A DNA stretch of 40,556 nt. It comes from DASXUC01 sp036505015 (GTDB lineage: Bacteria > Sysuimicrobiota > Sysuimicrobiia > Sysuimicrobiales > Kaftiobacteriaceae). The translations under genes and the position numbers were made by a program. Shown in pieces: positions 18,043-27,610 of the stretch; position 1 is the first letter of the stretch; the number at the start of each line of letters is the position of its first letter. The stretch covers positions 1 to 40,556 of the forward strand of contig DASXUC010000061.1 of assembly GCA_036505015.1 (NCBI GenBank), written 5' to 3'. The notes below the pieces were generated by a model. That model was not told where the DNA came from. It saw only the letters and a list, made by a program, of their open reading frames with translations, and searched no databases.

Positions 18043-18949
18043 GTGGCATCAGGTCATCGACCTGGCTCCCGGCGTCGCCGACGCCGTGGCCGCGGGACGG
18101 CCGATCGTTCTGCTGGAATCCGCCGTCATCTCGCACGGCCTGCCCGCACAGCTCGCCCTGGACACCGCGGCGGAGCTGTTCGCCGACGCGGCGGATGAAG
18201 GGGTGCTGGCCGCGACGACGGCGGTCATCGACGGGCGGATCGTGGTGGGCGCCTCACCGCAGCAGCTGGGCCGCCTGACGTCGGCGGACACCGTGAAGAT
18301 CGCGGAACGAGATCTCGCCACGGCGGTCGCGCTGGGTCAGACAGGAGGCACGACGGTCTCGGCCACGGTGGCCATCGCCGGGATCATCGACGTGCGGGTC
18401 GTGACCACGGGAGGCATCGGGGGCGTGCACCTGGGTGCCGAGCGGACCTGGGACGTCTCTGCGGATCTGGCGGCGCTGGCCGCTCATCGCGTCGCTGTGG
18501 TCTGCGCGGGCGCGAAGGCGATCTGCGACATCCCGAAGACCCTGGAGTTTCTGGAAACCGCCGGCGTGACCGTCGTCGGGTTCCGCACCGATCGGTTCCC
18601 GTTTTTCTACGCGCTCGACAGCGGCTGCGCCGTCCCGCGGCGCATCGAATCGCCCCACGATGGGGCGCAGATCCTCGCCGTCAAGCGTGCGCTGGGTCAG
18701 ACCGGTGGTCTGCTCATCGCGAACCCGATTCCTGCACATGCAGCGCTGGACCGCGCGCAGGTCGTTGAGGCGGTCGAGCGTGCGCAGCGGGAGGCCGCGC
18801 CCGCCGGGGCAACCGGAGCGGACCTCACCCCGTTTCTGCTGGCGAGACTTTCCGCCATCACGGAAGGCGCATCGCTGGGGGCAAACGTGGCGCTGCTGCG
18901 ATCGAACACCCGGCTGGCCGCGCGGGTGGCACAGGCGGCGACAGGGTAA
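18035..18949 (+). CDS. psuG: Pseudouridine-5'-phosphate glycosidase
   Basis: PsuG cleaves the C-C bond of pseudouridine 5'-phosphate to uracil and ribose 5-phosphate. The 304-residue product matches the family: LESAVISHGLP at about 26-36 with the catalytic-site Glu, GQTGGTTVSATVAIA, TTGGIGGVHLGAERTWDVSADL, then GAKAICDIPKTLEFLET holding the Lys that forms the ring-opened ribose adduct. It overlaps psuK by 8 nt. With the kinase it forms the two-step pseudouridine breakdown route. Next to a nucleoside importer, it probably feeds on RNA-derived modified nucleosides. Confidence 0.96.
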   Translation: MPEWHQVIDLAPGVADAVAAGRPIVLLESAVISHGLPAQLALDTAAELFADAADEGVLAATTAVIDGRIVVGASPQQLGRLTSADTVKIAERDLATAVALGQTGGTTVSATVAIAGIIDVRVVTTGGIGGVHLGAERTWDVSADLAALAAHRVAVVCAGAKAICDIPKTLEFLETAGVTVVGFRTDRFPFFYALDSGCAVPRRIESPHDGAQILAVKRALGQTGGLLIANPIPAHAALDRAQVVEAVERAQREAAPAGATGADLTPFLLARLSAITEGASLGANVALLRSNTRLAARVAQAATG

Positions 18950-18987
18950 GGGGAGGAAGGCACTTTGGCTGCTGGAAGTCAGTCCGC

Positions 18988-19824
18988 GTGATGTACCGCA
19001 GAACGATGGAGGCGACGCCGGGAACGCTGGGCATCGGGGAGCGGCTGCGCAACGCGCGCGAAGCGAAACGGTTGACCCTCGAGGCCGCCGCCCGGCACAC
19101 CCGCATCCGGCCCGCGTACCTGCAGGCATTGGAGGATGAGGAGTTCGCCAAGCTGCCGGGCCCGATCTATGCGAAGGGCTTCCTGCGCGCGTATGCCGAG
19201 GCACTGGGGTTGAATTCCGACGAACTCGTCGCCGTCTATCCCGCCGCGTTTGCGGCGCCGCCGGCCTCACTGGTCGGCCGCCCGGCGGAAATTCCGATCC
19301 GTCCTGTGGCGCCCCCGTCGCGGCTGCGCCGCGTGCTGACCTACGTCGCAGTCGTCCTGCTCTTGATCCTGGCGGGGCTGGGATATGTCGGGTACGAGCA
19401 GTGGAGTGCGTTCAACGCTCCGGTCGGCTTGGCCCCGGCGCCGCCGGCGGCCAGGCCGTCACCGTTTGAGGACACGCCGATGGCCGCCGTCCCGCGACCC
19501 ACGCCGGTGGCCCCGGCCCCTGTCGCTCCCCCAGCTCCGGCCCCTGTCGCCCCGCCACGCCCACCGGTCACGGCGCCGGCCGCGCCGGCGGCGGCAATCT
19601 CGCTGGCGATCCGCGCTACGGCGACGACCTGGGTGCGGGTCACCAGTGACGGGCGCCGGCTCTTCGAGGGTATGCTGCGAGCGGGCGAGACCCGGAGTTG
19701 GACGGGCAGTCGGCTCACGGTCCGTCTGGGCAACGCGCCGGCCGCGGTGGTGGAGGTGAACGGCCGGCGGATTCCCACTCCCGCCGGGCTACGCGTCTGG
19801 CAGCAGACGTTTACCGCTCCGTGA
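18988..19824 (+). CDS. rodZ: RodZ-like protein: HTH domain, one membrane segment, C-terminal DUF4115
   Basis: RodZ links the MreB cytoskeleton to the membrane in rod-shaped cells. The 278-residue product has an N-terminal HTH_25-type fold (IGERLRNAREAKRLTLEAAARHTRIRP, then LPGPIYAKGFLRAYAEALG). One membrane helix follows (about 113-137), then a long Ala/Pro linker with repeated PAPV units, and a C-terminal beta domain (RATATTWVRVTSDGRRLFEG). Start choice is open: GTG 18988, ATG 18991 or ATG 19006 are all in frame and none has a strong ribosome site. The stop overlaps cinA in GTGA. The rodZ-cinA-recA order is common in Firmicutes-like genomes. Confidence 0.85.
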   Translation: MMYRRTMEATPGTLGIGERLRNAREAKRLTLEAAARHTRIRPAYLQALEDEEFAKLPGPIYAKGFLRAYAEALGLNSDELVAVYPAAFAAPPASLVGRPAEIPIRPVAPPSRLRRVLTYVAVVLLLILAGLGYVGYEQWSAFNAPVGLAPAPPAARPSPFEDTPMAAVPRPTPVAPAPVAPPAPAPVAPPRPPVTAPAAPAAAISLAIRATATTWVRVTSDGRRLFEGMLRAGETRSWTGSRLTVRLGNAPAAVVEVNGRRIPTPAGLRVWQQTFTAP

Positions 19825-21062
19825 AAGCCGAACTCATCTCCGTCGGCACCGAGCTACTGCTCGGGCAGATCGTCGACACGAATGCCGCCTACCTCGCCCA
19901 GCGCCTGGCCGAAGTGGGCGTCGACGTGTATTTCAAGCAGACTGTCGGCGACAATACCGCGCGGGTCCAGGATACCGTGCGGCTGGCCATGAGCCGCGCG
20001 GATGTGATCGTCATGACCGGCGGGCTCGGTCCCACCGAAGACGATCTCACGGTCGCCGCGGTGGCCGGGCTGTTGGGCCGGGACCTGATCCGCCACGATG
20101 CCATCGCCGACACCATTCGCCGCTTCTTTGAGTCCCGCGGCCGCGTCCCGCCCGAAACGGTCTTCAAACAGGCGCTGATCCCGTCCGGCGCTCGCCCCAT
20201 TCCCAATACCCGCGGGACGGCACCGGGGATTCATCTCGATGAAAAGACCACGACCATCGTCATGATGCCCGGCGTCCCCTATGAAATGGAAGCGATGGTT
20301 ACCGACTACCTGCTGCCCTTGCTGCGCGAGCGGATGCGGGAGACCACCGTCATCGGATCGCGCGTGCTGCGGGTCACCGGGGAAGGGGAATCGGCGGTGG
20401 AGGTCCGCATCCACGATCTCGTCGGCGGAACGGCCCCGACCATTGCGCCCTACGCGAAGTTGGGCGAAGTGCACCTGCGGCTGACGGCCAAAGGGGACCC
20501 CGAGGAGGTTCGCCGGCAGCTCGACCGCGGAGAACGCCTCGTCCGTGAGCGTCTGGGCGATCTCGTCTACGGTACCGACGACCAGACGCTCGAACAGGTC
20601 GTCGGCACACTGCTGGCCGACCGCGGCTTGACGGTCAGTGTGGCGGAGTCATGCACCGGCGGGTTGATCGGCGAGCGGTTGACGAATGTCCCCGGCAGTT
20701 CGGCCTATTTCCTCGGCGGGGTGATCGCTTACAGCGACGCGCTGAAAATCGAGTTGCTCGACGTCGATCCGGCCACGATCCAGCACTTCGGGGCGGTGAG
20801 TGCGCAGACCGCGGCGGCCATGGCCGCGGGCATCCGCCGGCGAACCGCCAGCGGCCTCGGGATCTCCATCACCGGCATCGCTGGCCCGGGAGGGGCGACC
20901 GCGGAGAAGCCCGTGGGGCTCGTTTTTCTGGGCCTTGCCGATGGTGACGAGACTCGCACCCACCGGCTGCAGCTGGGTCCTGAGCCCGGGAGAAGAGGGA
21001 TCCGGCTCCTCGCCGCCCAGGCGGCGCTGAACCGGCTGCGTCTGCATCTGCTGAGGCGATGA
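19821..21062 (+). CDS. cinA: CinA family protein: molybdopterin-binding-like domain plus NMN deamidase
   Basis: The 413-residue product has an N-terminal MoaB/MogA-like domain (GTELLLGQIVDTNAAYLA; TGGLGPTEDDLT) and a C-terminal PncC domain (AESCTGGLIGERLT; ITGIAGPGG). In characterised CinA proteins the first domain can hydrolyse ADP-ribose and the second deamidates nicotinamide mononucleotide for NAD recycling. The start is GTG 19821, overlapping the upstream stop in GTGA; it gives VKAELISVGTE, the normal N terminus. The end overlaps thpR by ATGA. CinA next to recA is a conserved neighbourhood, historically linked to competence. Confidence 0.95.
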   Translation: MKAELISVGTELLLGQIVDTNAAYLAQRLAEVGVDVYFKQTVGDNTARVQDTVRLAMSRADVIVMTGGLGPTEDDLTVAAVAGLLGRDLIRHDAIADTIRRFFESRGRVPPETVFKQALIPSGARPIPNTRGTAPGIHLDEKTTTIVMMPGVPYEMEAMVTDYLLPLLRERMRETTVIGSRVLRVTGEGESAVEVRIHDLVGGTAPTIAPYAKLGEVHLRLTAKGDPEEVRRQLDRGERLVRERLGDLVYGTDDQTLEQVVGTLLADRGLTVSVAESCTGGLIGERLTNVPGSSAYFLGGVIAYSDALKIELLDVDPATIQHFGAVSAQTAAAMAAGIRRRTASGLGISITGIAGPGGATAEKPVGLVFLGLADGDETRTHRLQLGPEPGRRGIRLLAAQAALNRLRLHLLRR

Positions 21063-21634
21063 CGGAATTGCACCGCACGTTCATTGCCGTCGATCTCGAT
21101 CCGCAACTGCGGGACGCCATCCTCGCGATCGAGCGCGATCTGGAGACCGCCGGGGCCCGCGTGAAGTGGATCCGGCCCACCAACCTGCACTTCACGCTGA
21201 AATTCCTGGGAGAGATCGCGGTGGCCCAGGTGGCCCGGGCCCGCATCGCGGCGCGCGAAGCGGCAGGCTTGACGGAACCCTTTCGCATCACCTTGGGCAC
21301 GCTCGGCGCGTTCCCCAGCTTCCGCCAGCCGCAGGTCATCTGGATCGGCGTCAGCGACGGGAGCAAGAATCTGGAATCCCTGGCCGACCGATTGGACGCA
21401 GCGCTGGCCAAGCTCCGATTTCCCCCCGAGCGACGAGCCTTCCGCCCCCATCTTACGCTGGCCCGCATGCGGGACGTCCGGGCCTGGGGAGACCTGGTTC
21501 GCGCCCTGGAGCGCTTCAGGGACGTTTCCGTGGGCAGCCAGGTGATTGACACTATGACCGTGTACAAAAGCCGTCTGAGCCCACAGGGCTCGACGTACAC
21601 AGCCCTTGAGGAGGTCCCACTGGGAATCCACTAG
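21059..21634 (+). CDS. thpR: RNA 2',3'-cyclic phosphodiesterase (2H superfamily)
   Basis: ThpR (formerly 2'-5' RNA ligase, LigT) opens 2',3'-cyclic phosphate ends of RNA. The 191-residue product has the two defining His-x-Thr motifs: HFTL in NLHFTLKFLGEI near residue 43 and HLTL in FRPHLTLARM near residue 130. It starts in the ATGA overlap with cinA. Its stop is followed by the recA promoter region, so it closes the rodZ-cinA-thpR unit. Confidence 0.93.
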   Translation: MTELHRTFIAVDLDPQLRDAILAIERDLETAGARVKWIRPTNLHFTLKFLGEIAVAQVARARIAAREAAGLTEPFRITLGTLGAFPSFRQPQVIWIGVSDGSKNLESLADRLDAALAKLRFPPERRAFRPHLTLARMRDVRAWGDLVRALERFRDVSVGSQVIDTMTVYKSRLSPQGSTYTALEEVPLGIH

Positions 21635-21668
21635 AACTAGTACGGTCCATGGCAGCTCAGGTGAGCTA

Positions 21669-21697
21669 TTGACAAGCGAACACTTGTTTGGTACGAT
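21669..21697 (+). promoter_or_regulatory. recA operon promoter
   Basis: A perfect -35 box TTGACA (21669-21674), a 17-bp spacer, and -10 TACGAT (21692-21697). It is the strongest promoter match in the window. Transcription would start near 21704, leaving a leader of about 34 nt before the recA ATG at 21738. Confidence 0.85.
21677..21690. promoter_or_regulatory. LexA/DinR operator (SOS box)
   Basis: CGAAC-ACTT-GTTTG at 21677-21690 matches the Gram-positive LexA site (CGAAC-N4-GTTYG/C) with nearly symmetric half-sites. It lies wholly in the spacer between the -35 and -10 boxes, where bound repressor would block RNA polymerase. No E. coli type CTG-N10-CAG site is seen here. lexA itself is not in the window. 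Confidence 0.85.
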
Positions 21698-21737
21698 GCG
21701 CCACGCACGAACAGAGCCTGAGAATCGGGGGATTGAC

Positions 21738-22793
<1,056 letters not shown>

Positions 22794-22794
22794 C

Positions 22795-23442
22795 GTGCGG
22801 ATCGTCCGGCTCGAGCCGCCGAAAGGGCGGTGGGGCCATCAGCGGCTGACGCTCGACGACGGGACGAAGCTCCACGTGCGCCCGGAAGACGTCACCACGC
22901 TGGGCCTCGAAGACGGCGGCGATGTCTCGGAGGACTTGCTCCTCACCTTGCAACTGCGCGACGCGGTCGCAGGGGGCAAGACCTTCGCCCACCGGCTCCT
23001 CACGATCCGCCCCCGCAGCCGCCACGAGGTGCTGACGCGTCTGCAACTGCGGCGCGTCCCGTCGCCCGCGATCGCCGAGATCCTGGCCGAACTGGAACGC
23101 GATGGCCTGCTCGATGACGCGCGGTTTGCACGGATGTGGGTCGATAGCCGCACGGCGCACCGGCCCAGCGGGGCGGTACGGCTGCGCGCGGAGCTGCGGC
23201 GCAAGGGGGTCGATCGCCGCACGATTGACGAAGCCCTCAGCGCGCGGCTCGCCCCCGCAGACGAATCGGCGCTCGCCCTCTCGGTGGCCCGGGCGATTGC
23301 CCGCCGCTACCGTACGCTGGACCGGCAGACGGCGACCCGCCGGCTGGCAGGAGCACTGGAGCGGCGGGGGTTTTCCACTCACGTTATCCTCGAAACACTC
23401 GCCGCGGTCTTGGGCACGCCGGCGGACTCGGTGAACGCGTAA
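22795..23442 (+). CDS. recX: Regulatory protein RecX
   Basis: RecX binds and limits or remodels RecA filaments. The 215-residue product carries the typical three-helix repeats: FAHRLLTIRPRSRHEVLTRLQLRRVP, LLDDARFARMWVDSRTAHRPSGAVRLRAELRRKGV, and the later RRYRTLDRQTATRRLAGALERRGF. The N-terminal 50 residues form a beta-rich extension with LxVRPEDVTTLGLEDG, common in Firmicutes RecX. The start is GTG 22795, 1 nt after recA; the stop overlaps the helicase start (TAATG). This order and spacing imply cotranscription and SOS induction with recA. Confidence 0.92.
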   Translation: MRIVRLEPPKGRWGHQRLTLDDGTKLHVRPEDVTTLGLEDGGDVSEDLLLTLQLRDAVAGGKTFAHRLLTIRPRSRHEVLTRLQLRRVPSPAIAEILAELERDGLLDDARFARMWVDSRTAHRPSGAVRLRAELRRKGVDRRTIDEALSARLAPADESALALSVARAIARRYRTLDRQTATRRLAGALERRGFSTHVILETLAAVLGTPADSVNA

Positions 23443-26400
23443 TGCCTGACCGTCTCTCCAGCGCAACCGGATCACCGTACAGCAGCGGCCAGCTCACCCT
23501 GTCCCTTGAGGGGGCCGGGCGGGCGGTGCGGGAAACACATCACGCCGCCGACCAGGTCATCGACGGCCTCAATGCCGACCAGCTGCGGGCGGTAACCCAC
23601 ACGGACGGCCCCCTGCTGATCGTCGCCGGAGCCGGGACCGGCAAGACCACCGTGATCACCCGCCGCATCGCCTGGCTGATTGCCGCCAAGCGGGCGCGGC
23701 CGTCGGAGATCCTCGCCCTCACGTTTACGGACAAGGCGGCGGCCGAGATGGAAGAGCGCGTGGATGTGCTCGTGCCGTACGGCTACACCGACGTGTGGAT
23801 CAGCACGTTCCACGCGTTCGGTGATCGGGTGCTGCGGGATTACGCGCTGGAGCTGGGTCTGGCGCCGGACTTCCGTATCCTCACCCGCGCCGAGCAAGTC
23901 ATCTTCTTGCGGGATCACCTCTTTGAGATGCCCCTGGATTTCTACCGGCCGCTGGGCGATCCGACACGGCACGTCGGCGCCTTGCTGGCGCTGTTCAGCC
24001 GCGCCAAAGACGAAGATGTCAGCCCCGCCGACTATGCCGCCCACGCGGAGAAGCTCGTGGTCCAGGCCACCGCGTTGCCCGACGACGCGGAACTGCAGGA
24101 CCTGGCCCGCCGCCAGCGGGAGATCGCGCTCACCTACCAGCGCTACCAGGACCTTCTGGCCCGCGAGGGGCTGGTGGACTTCGGCGACCTGATCACGCTG
24201 CCCCTGCGGCTCTTCCGCGAGCGGCCGGGTGTGCTGCGCGAGTACCAGGACCGCTTTTCCACCATTCTGGTCGATGAGTTCCAGGACACCAACTACGCGC
24301 AGTTCCAGCTCGTGCGGCTGCTGGCCGGGACGCGGCACAACGTCACCGTGGTGGGAGACGACGACCAGTCGATCTACAAGTTCCGCGGCGCCGCAATCAG
24401 CAACATCCTGCACTTCATGGACGTCTATCCCAACGCCACCAAGGTCGTGTTGACCGTCAACTACCGCTCGCACCTGGCGATCCTCGATCCGGCCTACCGG
24501 CTGGTTCGGCACAACGACCCGGACCGGCTGGAGGTCAGAGCCGCCGTCGATAAGCGGCTGACCGCCGTACGGCCTCGGGGGACGCCTGTCGAGCACCACC
24601 ACTTCGACACGCTCAGCAGCGAAGCCGACTGGGTGGCTGGGGAGATTGCCGGTCGCGTGGAGCGGGGCGAGGGGCGGTTCGGCGATTTCGCCGTCCTGGT
24701 GCGCAGCAACAACGACGCCGATCCGTTTCTCCGCGCGCTGAACATGCGGGCCGTCCCCCACCGGTTCACGGGAAGCCGCGGGCTGTACAACCGGGAAGAG
24801 ATCCGTCTGGCGATGGCGTTCCTGCGCACGCTGGCCAATCCCGCGGACAGCCTGAGCCTCTACTACCTGGGGATTTCACCGTTGTACTTGATCGACGCGA
24901 CCGACGTGGCCAAAGCGCTGAGCTATGCGTCCCGCAAGAACCGGACCCTCGAGCATGTCTTCCGCCGGTTGGACCTGTATCCGGATCTGTCCGATGAACT
25001 CGCGCCGGAATCCCGCGCGGCCATCGCCAAACTCCTTGAAGACCTGGAAGAGATGCGGCGGCTCATGAACGACCACGCCACCGGACGCGTGCTGTACGAA
25101 TACCTGGTGACCCGGTCCGGGTACATCCGGCGCCTAGCCACATCCGGGGGGCGCGAGGATGAGATCCGGGTGGCCAACCTGGCGCGCTTCTTCGACATCG
25201 TGGCCAAGTACGGCGAGATCGCCGCATACGACCGGGTACCGGAGTTTGTGGCGCACATGGACGACCTGATCGCGGCCGGCGATGATCCGGCCGTCGCGGA
25301 AGCGGAGTTCGACCAGGACGCCGTCAGCGTGCTGACGGTGCACAAAGCCAAAGGGTTGGAGTTCCCCGTCGTCTTTCTGGTCAGCTGCGTCTCGGACCGG
25401 TTCCCGACCCGCCACCGGCTCGAGCCGATCCCGCTGCCCGACGCGCTGATCCGTGACATCTTGCCGGCGGGAGACTTCCACCTGCAGGAAGAACGCCGTC
25501 TCTTCTACGTGGCGATGACCCGCGCGCGGCACGAGCTGCACCTGACCAGTGCCCGAGACTATGGGGGCGTGCGGCCGCGTAAGGTGGGCCGGTTCGTGCT
25601 GGAGGCCCTCGACGTCCCGCAGGTCGACGTCTCCGCGTTCAAGGCCTCGGCGGTCGAGGCGATTCACCGCCACGCGCCGGCGGCGCTCGAAGGGCAGCAG
25701 CAGCTGGCCGGGGTCCTGCCGCCGGAGCAGCCGGTGTCTTTATCGTTCAGGCAGGTCGACGACTACGAGACATGCCCGCTGAAGTTCAAATACACCCACA
25801 TCCTGCGTGTCCCGCTGCTGCGCGACCACCGCGTCGTCTACGGCACGGCGATCCACGAGGCGATCCGCGAGTATCACCGCCGCAAAGCCCGGCGGCAGCC
25901 GGTCGCCCTGGAGGATCTCCTGAAGCACTACGAGCGCGCGTGGGTGAACGAGGGCTTCATCAGCCGGGAGCATGAAGACCGCCGGTTGGACGAGGGCCGC
26001 GAGGTGCTGCGCCGCTTCTTCGAGTTTCAGGAAGCCAGCGCCCAGATCCCCACGTTCGTGGAAGCCCCCTTCGCGTTCCAAGTTGGGACGACCCGGGTGA
26101 AGGGCCGCTGGGACCGCGTGGATCTGCGCGGCGACGCCGTCGTGCTCATTGACTTCAAGACCAGCGACGTCCGCACGCAAAAGGATGCGGACCGGCGCGC
26201 CCGGGAGAGCCTGCAGCTGGCGATCTACGCGCTGGCCTATCGCGAGACATACGGCGCGACCCCGACGAAGCTGGAGCTGCACTTCCTGGGGCCGCAGCAG
26301 ATCCTCGTAGGGCAGGCCGTCCCCGACGAAGAAATGCTCGCTCAGACGGTGGCCGTGATCAATCGCGCCGCGGCGGGTGTGCGCAGAGGACAGTTCATCG

Positions 26401-26495
26401 CGACGCCGGATTTCTACAGGGCGTGCCGCTACTGCGCGTTCGCGTCGATCTGCCCGTACACGGCCACGGGAGACCCGGACCTCGAGGACGCATGA
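23442..26495 (+). CDS. UvrD/Rep-type helicase fused to an iron-sulfur PD-(D/E)XK nuclease
   Basis: A 1017-residue superfamily 1A helicase-nuclease, probably for end resection. The helicase has the Q-motif region LNADQLRAV, Walker A GAGTGKT (62-68), motif II DEFQDT (about 278), motif III GDDDQSIYKFRGA, motif V TVHKAKGLEF and motif VI LFYVAMTRAR. The C-terminal nuclease (from about 760) has GTAIHEAIREYH and the catalytic LIDFKTSD (about 902-909). Four Cys at 778, 995, 998 and 1004 follow the C...CxxCx5C pattern of AddB and Cas4 iron-sulfur nucleases. It is shorter than AddA or RecB, and no AddB/AdnB partner gene is adjacent. It sits in the recA operon. Confidence 0.9.
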   Translation: MPDRLSSATGSPYSSGQLTLSLEGAGRAVRETHHAADQVIDGLNADQLRAVTHTDGPLLIVAGAGTGKTTVITRRIAWLIAAKRARPSEILALTFTDKAAAEMEERVDVLVPYGYTDVWISTFHAFGDRVLRDYALELGLAPDFRILTRAEQVIFLRDHLFEMPLDFYRPLGDPTRHVGALLALFSRAKDEDVSPADYAAHAEKLVVQATALPDDAELQDLARRQREIALTYQRYQDLLAREGLVDFGDLITLPLRLFRERPGVLREYQDRFSTILVDEFQDTNYAQFQLVRLLAGTRHNVTVVGDDDQSIYKFRGAAISNILHFMDVYPNATKVVLTVNYRSHLAILDPAYRLVRHNDPDRLEVRAAVDKRLTAVRPRGTPVEHHHFDTLSSEADWVAGEIAGRVERGEGRFGDFAVLVRSNNDADPFLRALNMRAVPHRFTGSRGLYNREEIRLAMAFLRTLANPADSLSLYYLGISPLYLIDATDVAKALSYASRKNRTLEHVFRRLDLYPDLSDELAPESRAAIAKLLEDLEEMRRLMNDHATGRVLYEYLVTRSGYIRRLATSGGREDEIRVANLARFFDIVAKYGEIAAYDRVPEFVAHMDDLIAAGDDPAVAEAEFDQDAVSVLTVHKAKGLEFPVVFLVSCVSDRFPTRHRLEPIPLPDALIRDILPAGDFHLQEERRLFYVAMTRARHELHLTSARDYGGVRPRKVGRFVLEALDVPQVDVSAFKASAVEAIHRHAPAALEGQQQLAGVLPPEQPVSLSFRQVDDYETCPLKFKYTHILRVPLLRDHRVVYGTAIHEAIREYHRRKARRQPVALEDLLKHYERAWVNEGFISREHEDRRLDEGREVLRRFFEFQEASAQIPTFVEAPFAFQVGTTRVKGRWDRVDLRGDAVVLIDFKTSDVRTQKDADRRARESLQLAIYALAYRETYGATPTKLELHFLGPQQILVGQAVPDEEMLAQTVAVINRAAAGVRRGQFIATPDFYRACRYCAFASICPYTATGDPDLEDA

Positions 26496-27610
26496 TTCGA
26501 CTCCTGCACGTCGCCGATGTGCACCTCGGCAAGACATTCAAGATGCTGGGACGACGGGGGGCGGAACAGCGCCGGGCCTTGCAGGCCGCCTTCGAGCGCA
26601 CCGTCGGAATGGCGATCGAGCGGCAGGTGCAGGCGGTGCTCATTGCCGGCGACCTGTTTGACACGCCCAAGCCGTCGGACCCGTCGGTCCGCTTCGTCGC
26701 CGGACAGTTGCGCGCGCTGGATGATGCCGGCATCGCGAGCGTCCTCATCGCCGGAAATCACGACCTCGGCGGCGACGGGCGCGTCGGTGCCGCCGAGCAG
26801 CTCTCCGGCGCGAGTTCACGCCTGCAGCTGGTGGGTGGCGAACCCGAACTGTACAGGCTGCCGGAGCATGACCTGACGATCGTGGCGCGCTCGGCGCTGC
26901 CGGGCCAGTCCCACCCCCTGTCGGGCTGGCCCGACTACCGCCCCTCCCGCTTCGTCGTGGGGGTCGCGCACGGTTCGACATTCCGATCCGGCCAGGTGGA
27001 GGGACCCCATGTCATCCACCCGCAAGATATCAAGAATTTGCAACTCGACTACCTCGCTCTGGGCGACTGGCATTCGGCATTTGAGATCCTCCCGCCGCCG
27101 GCCGCCGCCTGGTATGCCGGAGCGCCGGAATGGCTGGGCTTCGATCAGCCGGGCAGCGGGCAGGTGCTGTTGATCGAGATCGAAGAAGCCGGTGCGGCGC
27201 GGGTGACGCCGGTGCAGATCGGACAGCGGCGCTCGATGCGCCGGGAATTCGATGCCGCGCAGGTGGACGAACCGGCCCTGCGCGCCGCGCTGGCCGCTGA
27301 TGCGGATGCGGAGCTGGTCTATGAAGCGATCCTCACCGGATTGATGCCTCTGCACCGCACGGTCAATGCCGAAGCGCTTGAGCAGGAGTTCACCGATCGG
27401 TTCTTCCGGCTCCGAATCACCAACAAATCTCGCGTCTGGCTGGACGAAGCCGCCCTGGAAGCGTTTTCGACGCAGACCGTGTTGGGACAGTTCGTGCACC
27501 TGATGCGTGAGCGCATCACCGCGGCGTCCGATGCCGAACGGCCGGTGCTCGAGGAGGCCCTGCAGGTGGGCGCCGCCGTGGTGAGCGGACGCCGCGAGGT
27601 ACTGGTATGA
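26492..27610 (+). CDS. YhaO/SbcD-type DNA repair metallophosphoesterase
   Basis: A 372-residue calcineurin-like phosphoesterase of the Mre11/SbcD group. It shows the metal-site motifs in order: HVADVHLG (D9, H11), AGDLFDTP, GNHD, VAHGS, and GDWHS. In Mre11-type complexes the nuclease pairs with an SMC-like ATPase; here the next gene provides it. The C-terminal third has no obvious match and probably contacts the ATPase. ATG 26492 overlaps the helicase stop (ATGA), and its own stop overlaps the ATPase start (ATGA), so three proteins are translationally coupled. YhaO is a better match than SbcD by partner type. Confidence 0.9.
   Translation: MIRLLHVADVHLGKTFKMLGRRGAEQRRALQAAFERTVGMAIERQVQAVLIAGDLFDTPKPSDPSVRFVAGQLRALDDAGIASVLIAGNHDLGGDGRVGAAEQLSGASSRLQLVGGEPELYRLPEHDLTIVARSALPGQSHPLSGWPDYRPSRFVVGVAHGSTFRSGQVEGPHVIHPQDIKNLQLDYLALGDWHSAFEILPPPAAAWYAGAPEWLGFDQPGSGQVLLIEIEEAGAARVTPVQIGQRRSMRREFDAAQVDEPALRAALAADADAELVYEAILTGLMPLHRTVNAEALEQEFTDRFFRLRITNKSRVWLDEAALEAFSTQTVLGQFVHLMRERITAASDAERPVLEEALQVGAAVVSGRREVLV

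Noticed and set aside
21631..21646. CCACTAGAACTAGT looks like a cloning-vector polylinker remnant
   Set aside because: It is only a short inverted repeat (ACTAG-AA-CTAGT). Flanking bases do not continue any vector site order and run into a genuine thpR end and recA promoter.
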